DNA from: Chondrus crispus
Taxonomy: Eukaryota > Rhodophyta > Florideophyceae > Gigartinales > Gigartinaceae
Direction: 5' to 3'
Assembly (NCBI RefSeq): GCF_000350225.1
Contig: NW_005178858.1
Coordinates: forward strand, 82,172-146,171
Length of the DNA: 64,000 bases
Shown: positions 22,601 to 31,289 of the stretch, piece by piece
How positions within the stretch are numbered: position 1 is the stretch's first letter
Layout of the letters: each line of letters begins with the position of its first letter
The notes under the pieces: model-generated
Told to the model about the DNA's origin: nothing
Databases searched by the model: none
Seen by the model: only the letters and a program-made list of their open reading frames with translations
Made by a program: the position numbers and the translations under genes

Positions 22601-23306
22601 CTTGGTAACAGCGACTGCAATATAAGGATCCGATGATTCATGTACCAAAAGGTTGAGAACTTTTTGACAAAACACAGAATGAAAGGGCACCTTACAGGGA
22701 TTACAATTATGACCAGTTGCAGTTCCAACATCTCCACCCCGGTAAATGATGCAACTCACAACATGGCAAGTGTATTCACCATGAGTGCTGATAATTCGGG
22801 AAGGTCCAGGCTCACTGCGATTTACCACTCCGACATCCGAAACCGGTACTTCGGCAAATTCATTCCGCATTGCATCTGCATTACGCTCTTTGCCTGGAGA
22901 AAAATTGCTTTTCGTACCTCGATCTGTTTTTTTGAGGATCAGCGTCTGTGTCGCTGTCAGACTGATTATGAAGAAAGGAGAGCACATTGGAAATAGAAAA
23001 AGACGAACACTAAAGAGCACGCAGTATTAGCTTCCTTAGCGGCACGAATTCGGTCTATTACTGTGCTCAATAGGAGTGCGTCATTGCAGTTTTCTTCTCG
23101 AAACTACTGGTAGAGCTGGCTACCAGATCTTGACAAAAAATACAACAAACGGAAACCATGAGCATCTCGGCTAATTCGTGCAAAAGTCTTCGTCCCTTTA
23201 CAGATATCTTGGATTCTGTTTGGGCTCTGGGAGGCGGAAGTCTGCATTGGCCACGGCTGAGGCCGACAAAGTGAAAAACATCTATCGGCGTGGGTGATGT
23301 TTCGGA
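19623..23306 (-). pseudogene. Decayed transposon-type gene, zinc-finger/RNase H-fold-like family
   Basis: Successive minus-strand pieces in shifting frames form one long coding remnant. From the N-terminal side: 23306-23067; a Cys-rich part about 23020-22586; 22387-21737 with FIFNLQNVQLLSWG; 21247-20800 with SETQGGNNLLDEHF, then HINRYCNGTRQDVTTAGDIV and NNGGVANCTAEL; an acidic stretch about 20490-20400; a degenerate C2H2-like MHSEKC...HSKAC at 20363-19881; and a C-terminal MSASRMREILAQ block. The SETQ/DEHF/RY/DVTTA/GGV series recalls uncharacterised eukaryotic proteins with zinc fingers and a nuclease-like core that behave as mobile genes; I cannot give a family name. It has many stops and frameshifts. 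A 292-bp TA element (20500-20791) and element 1 are both inserted in it. The terminal 24 codons are at 4441-4517. Confidence 0.6.
20500..20791. mobile_element. 292-bp non-autonomous TA-flanked element
   Basis: It begins CAGTGCCTCC and, read inward from the right, CAGGGGGGGCGC. TA flanks each side (20498-20499, 20792-20793). Inner parts share GATATAGTGCTAT / TATATAGTGCTAT in inverted orientation. Removing it plus one TA restores an open minus-strand frame of the surrounding pseudogene (ending NEV, resuming LQQSDEPGEDED), which confirms both boundaries. The CAGGGGGG end and the AGTGC subterminal motif link it to the Tigger-like elements at 61018 and 47862. Confidence 0.7.
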
Positions 23307-24287
23307 CATCTTAGCGGAATATGCAACAGCGCCTCTTCGTTCTTTTCTCTGTTGTAAATAGTTTAGCCGTTAGCATTCTGCCATGCCAGTCCCTTAGCGG
23401 GCGGAGGAGGAATGGGGAGTCTGCCATGTTTTCGTTTCGTTCCAATACACAGACAACATGGACAACGGGGGCCACGCCCACATTAAAGACAGTTACGTTG
23501 ACGGTGATTACAACCTACAATTGTGATGTTCAATGACAAACAGAAGTTCGGTGAGTGTTACATGGACGTCGGGTAATGAATAAATGGCAGGAACGAGGGC
23601 GAAATGTCTATCCGAGGCCTTTCAACCGAGAAGAGATGATGGTATGTAGCAGAAAGCCGTTGTTGCATTACGGAAATTGAGTCTATTGCGCTAGCGCCCT
23701 GGTAAGGGCGGTGGGGGAACGGATACAAACAACCTCAAGTGACGAGGTCACTCATTGCTGGTCCGTGCCGTTGAAAAGGTTTGAATTATGATTATTTCTG
23801 CCAACGGTCCTTTCGACCGTTATACCGTCCCGAAAACTTGAACCGACCAGACATATCCTCAACTTTAGTGTAATCATACTTGGCCAATCGCAATGAGACC
23901 TCGCTAGTCTTCGAAAATGAGTTGGTCTAAGGCCCTCGCGAAGCCAGATTGGGAATCGGACCATACGCAATTTTCCGCACATTTCATTTGCACCCAAATT
24001 GTGACTCTTCTCTCGCAAAGTGCGGGTTAAGGGTCATTAGAACCGATTCGAAACACTGTAAAGCCTGTAGCACAGGAAACATGCAGCCTGCCGACGTCGC
24101 ACCAGAGTTCCTCAACACAGCTGTCCCCACTTCGCATCAAACCCCTCCTCCGCCTCCGCTGCACACCATTAACACACTGCATCACCCACACTACTAGTTG
24201 AGCCATTCCAAAAAACTCCGCCAGAGTAGGCGATAAACAATTAAAATAAAGGGACGTTTCGTTGCGGTAGAGGCAGTTGCGTATATT
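23307..24287. other. Intergenic, no gene recognised
   Basis: Only short open frames without recognisable motifs are present, and I see no convincing repeat structure. Confidence 0.4.
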
Positions 24288-25130
24288 TCAAAGGAGTATT
24301 GCACAGAAGTAAAGAACTGCCACAGGTGCTTGTTGTAGGCCAAGTTTGCGCTTGTAGTCCAGAAGTGTCCAAAACTGCTTTACCTCCTTAAACATCCATT
24401 CGACCGTTACTGTGCTATTTCCCATGGCTGTATTAAATGCTCTAGCATCCGCGCTGAGGGGCGCTCCTTGAAAGGGTACCCCCATATATGGCCGCCAGTT
24501 GTACCCACTGTCGCCGTAGATGCAGTACTGCATCTGATTTGCCATCAAACAATTCCTTACCTGCGTATCGAGCTCAGAAGCGTAGACTGTCCAGTCATGG
24601 AGGCGTCCCTCTACGGGCCCACAGCAGTGTAGGAACATCCCGTCGGGGGTGGTTACGGCCTGGAACTTGAGAGAATGGGCACGCATGTGTCCTTTGTAGA
24701 CAACATTCCGCAAAACCCGTCGTCTGTCGGTCTGGCAATCTTCAATACTGCCCTATCTATGAAACCAATGCAATTGCCGAGGCAACCTGACTTTGCTGCT
24801 ACACCGCTTGAGAAAATATCTGCTTTCCTTTGTATATACTGGGAGGATAGGCTACTGGCTAGAAAGAAAGATTCTGGCTTCCAGAAAAGCTTGGAAGCCC
24901 TCCCAGAATATTTCTGAAAGTTGCGGCGCGTGCTTGCCAAACTGAAGCTCTAGCTCCCGCCAGCGGCAGGGCCCTGCCATACGTCTTAATATGACGCACG
25001 TGCCCAAAGGAGCAATCGGAGAGTACCGATTGCGACTAGTGTGACTCTTTGCGGTAGGCCAGGCTAAAGCGTTAACCACATTCCCGATATCTTTTTTAAG
25101 CAAAACGAAAATAAATGACGAATTCTGCAT
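24288..25130 (-). pseudogene. PIF/Harbinger transposase remnant
   Basis: Three minus-strand pieces in different frames follow the order of a Harbinger DDE nuclease (DDE_Tnp_4 type). The first (25130-24852) is the N-terminal helical part with RYSPIAPLGTCVILRRMAG. The second (24940-24653) has CIGFIDRAVLKIARP at the position of the first catalytic Asp. The third (24713-24288) has the second Asp in YGDSGY and the Glu region in FNTAMGNSTVTVEWMFKEVK, followed by FWTLLDYKRKL. At least two frameshifts separate them. Terminal repeats were not identified, so the element limits are unknown. Confidence 0.8.
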
Positions 25131-27110
25131 CAGTTAGAATGTTAATGTTAAAGGCGTACTGGGAGAGATGATCAGTTCTTGTTCTGTGTACGTGTCGGTT
25201 AAATTCTTAAAGGCATTGGAGGTATGCCACAAGGGACATACAGAGCAGCTCTGAAGGCGCGTTATGGTGCTGTGAACGTCACGGTGCTAGAGCAAGAAAT
25301 ATGTGCCTCCAATCCGTCTCCTGTCGCTTTCTGATTGCCTTCGTATGTCGCCGCTGCGATCCACGCCGTTGCACGGTGGTAGATCTTCTTTGGCTTCGTG
25401 ACGGTGACGGGCAGCGCCAGACGACCTATTAATCATATCCTGCGGACACACACGACTGTGGCGTAGGCCCTTTTCTGGATCAAAACTCCAAAACATTCCG
25501 TAATGTATCAATCTGTTCTTCATACAGTATCTTTGCATAATGCTCTCAGAATTCTAGCAGGGGTAATACACTTATTGTGAGCATCCCAAGGTCCCGTCTC
25601 TCTTTCATTTCTACTTACTCACTTCAGACATCAAGGCTTCATAGAACTCCCATGCCACTCCGCGTCATTAACTACCACTTGACACCCGCCTCCAGAGGCG
25701 AGCCTCAACTCTCGTGAATCAGAACGCGAGTCGTATGGAAGTTAGGTCAAGGCACGAAAGAACTACCCGTAATGAGTTCCACGCCACGTCAAGTAGTTCC
25801 ATGCACCCGACTTGGACAAGCCTCCAAGCATGTTGTAAGCAGTTCAAGAGTGTTGTGGTACCAGGGTTTTCACCACGCTCCATCACAGCCTCACACGTGC
25901 TGGTAAGCTCACCAAAGTCGTGATTTCTCGGAAAAGTGCCATTGCTGACTCTACATCGGTAGCCATGGGACTTTGGACTGGCTCACTTCATCGTTCGCAA
26001 TCCCGCGCCTATATAAATAGTCATAATCAGTTGCCTTCCTTTTACAGTGGGAGTTGCTCATTAGTGCGCATCCGTGCCTTAAGCAAAAGAAGTGCAGTAC
26101 TCCCGATGTCCAATAATATGGAAGCCATTTATATATATGCTATCAAACAGCAAAGAACGCATGAATCATAGTTTGCATCCTCCTCTTCTTGTTCTGCTCG
26201 CTGAATGCATCCATAAGGGCACGCTTTGCTTTGCGCAATCCGTCCGCGGAAACTAAAACCCCAGTCCGCTGTGGAAGATCCTCAACCTCCTTAAATGCCT
26301 TTGCGCACCAGAAGGAAGGGGTATTTCTTGAACTCTGTCCTCGGCGGTACGTCTATGTTCTAGCTTTCCTGCGCTTGAAGGGACCTCTAACTGTAAAATG
26401 AAAACTTCTTTCGTCCTTTCTAGTGTCTTTTGAACAGTTACTCCTCATATGAAGACAAAAAGTTATCTTATTTTTTCTAGAAGACCAAAATCGCGATTTC
26501 ATTTCTGTTTTTGAACCCAGAAGGCCATCACCACGGGTAAAGTATTTGCTTGTCGATTCCAGTGTGAAACAACTCGTTGATGCACATAAAGGTGTTCAAA
26601 GGAAAAGTCAGCTCACAGTAAGCATTTTTCTTAAAGCCAATTTTATACCAGTAGCATAGAAACCTTGTATTGAGAGCTTTCTATTCAGTTCTGTCTTCAG
26701 AAAAAAGTTAAAACCAGTTAATCTACCAAAGAGAAATTGAAACCGTGCCCATCAAAGTTGAAAGGAAATAAAATTCGCAGATTTGTATGTTATGATAACG
26801 CTTGGTCGGATTGACACTTGAACATCATTATTAACCAGGGAGTACAGTATCCGCCGGAGAATCTGACACGTGTAATACTCGTGTTCCGGCTTATCCCCTC
26901 GACTGTACTGAATTTTCCCTTAGACAGGGGCGAAAACAGGTGAGGTCTGGCCCATCGCAGAGGACCACGGCGCATAATTATCATAAGCTACATATCAGTT
27001 GTCAAAAACTCGTTCAATTCATCTGTACCGCCTTTCCTGTTGCCATCTATTTATAAGCAATGCAGAATCGCGTTCTACGGTTCTTTCTACCCTGGCACAC
27101 ACTTAGACAT
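25131..27110. other. Intergenic, no gene recognised
   Basis: About 2 kb of moderately AT-rich DNA with only short frames. Part of it (towards 27110) may be the left non-coding end of the piggyBac element, but I could not fix a TTAA boundary. Confidence 0.4.
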
Positions 27111-27457
27111 TTAAGCACTTTTCTTGTCCGTTATGACGGTATGAAAATCAAGGAAGCGGTTCCGTCCCTCCTGGACGCAAGGAAAAAGACCGCATGTAGA
27201 GCAACGGAAGGCTGACTTCTGGCGAGCTTTGTGCCCATCAGGGTTCAACTTCCACCGCAAGCGACAGAAATAGCAGTCACGGCGGTCCCTATTTGCGACG
27301 CGTACTGGATAATAGAGCTCGACTGGATTTAGTTCTAAACGGCAGAGAGCGTCTGCATTTGTAACACAGCCTCCCCTTTCGGCAGAGTTAGGTACCCGTG
27401 GGACACTGGCCTCCTGCACTGCGGCATTTGCTTCCGACCTGCGATGAACTCTCCGTC
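27111..27457 (-). pseudogene. piggyBac transposase C-terminus, split from 38982-40598
   Basis: The minus-strand frame encodes the Cys-rich C-terminal domain typical of piggyBac transposases: CYFCRLRWK, then FRCSTCGLFPCV and FLDFHT, a cross-brace zinc-binding pattern. With the intervening LTR material and one TATTT copy removed, its upstream frame (KENVSNRRRVHRR) runs on from the minus-strand sequence at 38982. The C-terminal piece itself is open from the junction to its stop at 27111. Confidence 0.8.
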
Positions 27458-27910
27458 TATTTTGTAGCATATCCCCCTCCCGGATTTAGATTTAGAGTAG
27501 ATTTAAAACTGTAGAGCCCGAGCTCTACAGTACCTCAGTACGCGCGCGCACGTGTACCCCACGTGTAAGGGGGCGCGCGCACACACGTGTACGACACGTG
27601 TGCTGCCAGCCCCGGCGGCTGACAGCGCCACAGTGCAGGCCGACCTGCACTACTGTAATGTTAGGATTGGTTACTCTGTATATTAAATATGAGCGGACCG
27701 GCGGCGGTGGAGGAGAACATGCACGGACTTGTCAAGGATCCCCCACCTTGGTCCGCCCGCTTACTTTTAGGTACTTCCGTTAGTTACTTTTGAGTAGCAC
27801 CGCGCGCGGGTTGAGGAAGCGCCCAGCACGCCCACGAGCCGGCTCCGCCTCCGCCCGTCGGTACTGGATCGTCACCCAGTACCGCTCCGGGGCGTCGAGG
27901 CGTAGAACCG

Positions 27911-28529
27911 TGTGGGATAACTCCTCTCCGCCCTGGGTTGGGTGAGAGGCGGAGGCTTTAGCGAGGGAGCACGCGGCGCGGACGCGACGCGCCAATTGAA
28001 CCGATCGGACGAGCTCGCGAAAAGGGAGTGGCTCACTGGCCGGTTACGCGCAGTCGCCCCGTGGTGCGTAAACGGGAGCGACCGGTAACGGGTTAGAAGC
28101 CAGCGCGCGCGGCGGACAACCAAAACGGACGTACGTAGGCGCAAAAGGGACGGGGGCGAGCTTGCCCCCGTTTACTGGTGGGGACGGGTGCCAGGTCTTA
28201 ACCCCGCAGGGGGACGCCTCGGACACCTGTCCCAGTACAGTAGTACAGTACCTGCCGCCTAGTGCGTGCCGGGTACTGTACACAATTAAAAAACTAGCGC
28301 CATAATTGCTACTACCGCACGGCCGCTGCTACTACACGTGTGCACCACTGTACACGCGTGTTGCTTACAGACTACCGCACGGACGACACGTGTGCTACGT
28401 ACACGTACGCCAGATTACGACCGCTCGGCATGCGCGCGCGCTCGCTACACGTGGGCACAGCCGCCCACGTGTATACCGTATACGGCCGTCCGATGACCTC
28501 CGCGCGCTCGCGCCGGTCATTATACTACA
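27911..28529 (-). repeat. Element 2 3' LTR (619 bp)
   Basis: It starts TGTGGGATAA and ends TTATACTACA on the plus strand. It contains four CACGTG hexamers (28335-28340, 28387-28392, 28448-28453, 28466-28471) within 140 bp, and the same four are in the other LTR. The plus-strand frame of antisense ORF B is open back into this LTR. Confidence 0.95.
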
Positions 28530-28545
28530 GACCTCCCCCCTTAGC
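28530..28545 (-). other. Polypurine tract of element 2
   Basis: Minus strand reads AAGGGGGGAGGTC directly before the 3' LTR start TGTAGTATAA. Position and composition match a plus-strand priming site. Confidence 0.75.
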
Positions 28546-28620
28546 TTTCGCTACGTCCCCGTAGCGACCCTCTACTCGAGCGCGCGGGTCCGTTCCGGAC
28601 GTTTCCTTCTATCGCGCACG

Positions 28621-31113
28621 ATGCGGGAACAGAAGCCCCTCCGCGTGGACGATCATGCCCCCTGGCTCGTCAGCGAGCTGGCGGTATATAACGCCGCGAG
28701 TTCGACCGATTCGGAGAGCGCGTCTTCCGATTCTCCCCACGCGATCCACACTGACCCCCCAACTCTTCCCCAGCACTCCCCTGCGAACTCCGAAACCTCC
28801 TCCGACAGCGACGACGACATTCCCCTACAGCAGCTCTTCAACCAACCGATGGACGGTCATCGCGACACGCCGGCTGTGCGCGCGTACAGGCAGCCGTTGA
28901 GCCCGCCTCGGGCTCCGGCAGCGACGCCGGTCGGTCCCACCTTCCAACCGCGGCGACGCCTTCGCGACGGCCTGCACCCGCCCCCTGGAGTGGCGGTGCC
29001 CGCGCAAACGCCAATTGATTCGCCCGTACCGGTCGCTCCGCCACCGCCGGGCGCCCAAGCAACACAGTCCCCGCCGCTGCCCCTCGTGGGCGTGGCTCCA
29101 AGAATGGTCGAGGCGGACCCGGAGCTCCCCGTGGAGCTGCCGCCGCCTCCCATGTCGCCGCTGCCCGCTGCGGGTACGGCGCTCACAAGGGCCGCTTCCG
29201 AGGCGCCGTACGCGGCGCCGGCGCCGTCGAGTAGCGTAGCGCTTGCGCCGGCCGGACGGGGAGCGACAACGTCGCTGGGGCGGGTATTCACCGCCCCGAG
29301 TACCCCGGGCTGGCTGCGCAGCGGCGTTGGTTCCGTACGGTCGCTGTGGCCCGGGTCCTCGATGGACCACCGCCGCCGGCGCGCACGCCGACGCGCTGCG
29401 GGCCGCAAGCCTCCGCTTACGGTCGAGGAGTACGTTCAGCGGAACTTGCTGGACGCGGCGAGGTTCGCGGCCATTCCGATGGTGCGCGCGATCAAGACTC
29501 CGTCCGGACGCGGTGCCGTGGCGCAAGAGAACCGCGCCGGCGCGTGGAAGGCGCGGTGGCGTCACGCTCCGTGTCGGACGCCGGCCGCGGCGGGCAGTGA
29601 CTTGCTCTACGTCCGCTGCGAGGGCGAGGAAAAGTACCACATCTCGCTGCTGAACCTCTTTGGTCGGTATCGCCGCTACGAGGGCCTCGCGCCCGACGTC
29701 CGCTTGGTGGCCTTTCCGCGGCCTTTCGACAGCTGGTACAGCGTTGCGAACCGAGCGCGGTGGGGTGAGGACGCAGCGCGCGAGAGTCGGCTGCGCTGGC
29801 GCCGGGTGGACGATTTCTTCCACATGTGGCACAGCACCGAGTTTTTCTCGGTGCCCAGCGCCGCGCGGCGTGGCCTGTACCCCGCGCTCCCGCCGAACTG
29901 GTCGGCGCTCGAGGCGCCGGAGTACCTGTGCGTACCGACGCCGAGCGTCATGGCGTACGTGGCGGCGCATTGGTTGCCGCTCGGCCGATCGGAATCCGCG
30001 GAAACGGAGCGAACGCGCGTCTTGGTGCACGCGATCATGCTTTCCGAATGGGCTGTCTTGGCCTTCCTGTGCTTCTTGCACGCCGCTCGCGAGGGACTGC
30101 CGTTCTTCACGAAGTGTCCCGACCCGCGGCTGATCGCGCGGCGCGAGGAACCGTTCGGTGAGCGCGGCCTGCTCTTCCGCCTCTCGGCGGGGCTCATCGA
30201 TTTAATCCGCTCGGTCGGTATCGCGGAGATCCTCGAGGGTACGGCGTTTGACGCGGCGCACGCGACGCAGCTGTTGTCGTTCACCGAGGGTATGGATTGG
30301 AGCGGCCGGCCGGACTTCGCGTGGTTCAGCTGGAACCAGCGGTGTACCCTACCGATGCCCGCCGGAGCCGAGGCAGAGACCGGTGCCGATGGTGGCAGCG
30401 CGGCCCCCGGTCCAGCGGACGCGACCGTCGCGGTCGACGTGGACGGCGCAGTCGACACGGTCGACGCGGGTGACACGGGCGGCTTGCTTGCCGATGCCGA
30501 TATCGCGCCGCCGCGCGATGCGGGAACCGGTGCGGTGAGGAGCGTCGTCGAGACCGCGGTACCGGCCCGCGGCGGGTCCGCTCGCGTGGCCTCGATCCAG
30601 AGCGACTCGCCGAAGGGGTTAAGAGAACCCCCCGGTGTCGTGGGAATTTCGGCCCCCACCTCAAGCCCCCCACACATCAGCGTGGTGACCGGTACCGAAG
30701 GCGATCATCGTCCCGTTCCGATGCCGCCTCCTCCAGTTCCACAACCGTCCGGCCGGTCTTCCCCGGAGCGCCTCCGTGAGGAGGCCGCGTTCACTGCCCT
30801 GCAGTACGCTTGCTCCTTCGAGGGGGCAACAGTTCCTTCGTCGGTTGAGCAGGCGCTGCTGCAGGCGCGCGAGTGGATGCACCAAGCCAAGCAGCTGGAG
30901 ACGACCGTCGCGGCGCTCCGAGAGGCCTCCACCGCGGCGGAGCGTGAGCGCGTCGAGCATCACGAGAAGCTCCGCGGCGTGCAGGACATCCTCGCGGTCG
31001 TCAGCCAACGTCTCGCGGCGCCGCCGATGCCTGCCGCTACGGTCGGGGCCTCGCGCCCCGCGCCCGAAGATGCCGCGGCGGCTCCGCCGGCTAAGCGCAC
31101 GCGTCGTTCTTGA
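28621..31113 (+). CDS. Antisense ORF B of element 2 (830 aa, function unknown)
   Basis: An uninterrupted plus-strand frame starts at ATG 28621, 91 bp after the 3' LTR, and converges on pol. The first about 250 residues are Pro/Ser/Ala-rich and look disordered. A folded core (about residues 260-580) has many Trp, Tyr and Phe and shares blocks with antisense ORF A of element 1: YPALPPNWSALE, LSEWAVLAFLCFL, and LSAGLIDLIR leading to EGMDW and DFAWFSW. A second low-complexity Ala/Asp/Pro stretch follows. The C-terminus (about 715-800) is a heptad-like helix with a basic end (AKRTRR) that could be a nuclear signal. I see no protease, polymerase, envelope or transposase motif. That the frame is open in the young copy and homologous in the older copy argues that it is a real gene. 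Initiation could also occur at a non-ATG codon inside the LTR. Confidence 0.8.
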   Translation: MREQKPLRVDDHAPWLVSELAVYNAASSTDSESASSDSPHAIHTDPPTLPQHSPANSETSSDSDDDIPLQQLFNQPMDGHRDTPAVRAYRQPLSPPRAPAATPVGPTFQPRRRLRDGLHPPPGVAVPAQTPIDSPVPVAPPPPGAQATQSPPLPLVGVAPRMVEADPELPVELPPPPMSPLPAAGTALTRAASEAPYAAPAPSSSVALAPAGRGATTSLGRVFTAPSTPGWLRSGVGSVRSLWPGSSMDHRRRRARRRAAGRKPPLTVEEYVQRNLLDAARFAAIPMVRAIKTPSGRGAVAQENRAGAWKARWRHAPCRTPAAAGSDLLYVRCEGEEKYHISLLNLFGRYRRYEGLAPDVRLVAFPRPFDSWYSVANRARWGEDAARESRLRWRRVDDFFHMWHSTEFFSVPSAARRGLYPALPPNWSALEAPEYLCVPTPSVMAYVAAHWLPLGRSESAETERTRVLVHAIMLSEWAVLAFLCFLHAAREGLPFFTKCPDPRLIARREEPFGERGLLFRLSAGLIDLIRSVGIAEILEGTAFDAAHATQLLSFTEGMDWSGRPDFAWFSWNQRCTLPMPAGAEAETGADGGSAAPGPADATVAVDVDGAVDTVDAGDTGGLLADADIAPPRDAGTGAVRSVVETAVPARGGSARVASIQSDSPKGLREPPGVVGISAPTSSPPHISVVTGTEGDHRPVPMPPPPVPQPSGRSSPERLREEAAFTALQYACSFEGATVPSSVEQALLQAREWMHQAKQLETTVAALREASTAAERERVEHHEKLRGVQDILAVVSQRLAAPPMPAATVGASRPAPEDAAAAPPAKRTRRS

Positions 31114-31289
31114 GCCCCGACCCGTTGGTCGCCCCCTTTCGCGTAGCCCATTAGGGGCTTCGCCCACAGTAAACAGAGCCGACTAGCGGTGTTCCTTGCC
31201 TTCTCCTTTTGGCACGTGCGGGCGGTAGTGCACGACGCGCGCGAGCGAGGTCGTCCTGGCGGTTCGGCCATGCGAGGCCAGAAGAAGCG

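Noticed and set aside
28825..30677. Long minus-strand frames (418 and 333 codons) opposite antisense ORF B
   Set aside because: Low-complexity Arg/Pro/Ala shadows of a very GC-rich ORF; the plus-strand frame has the homology to element 1.
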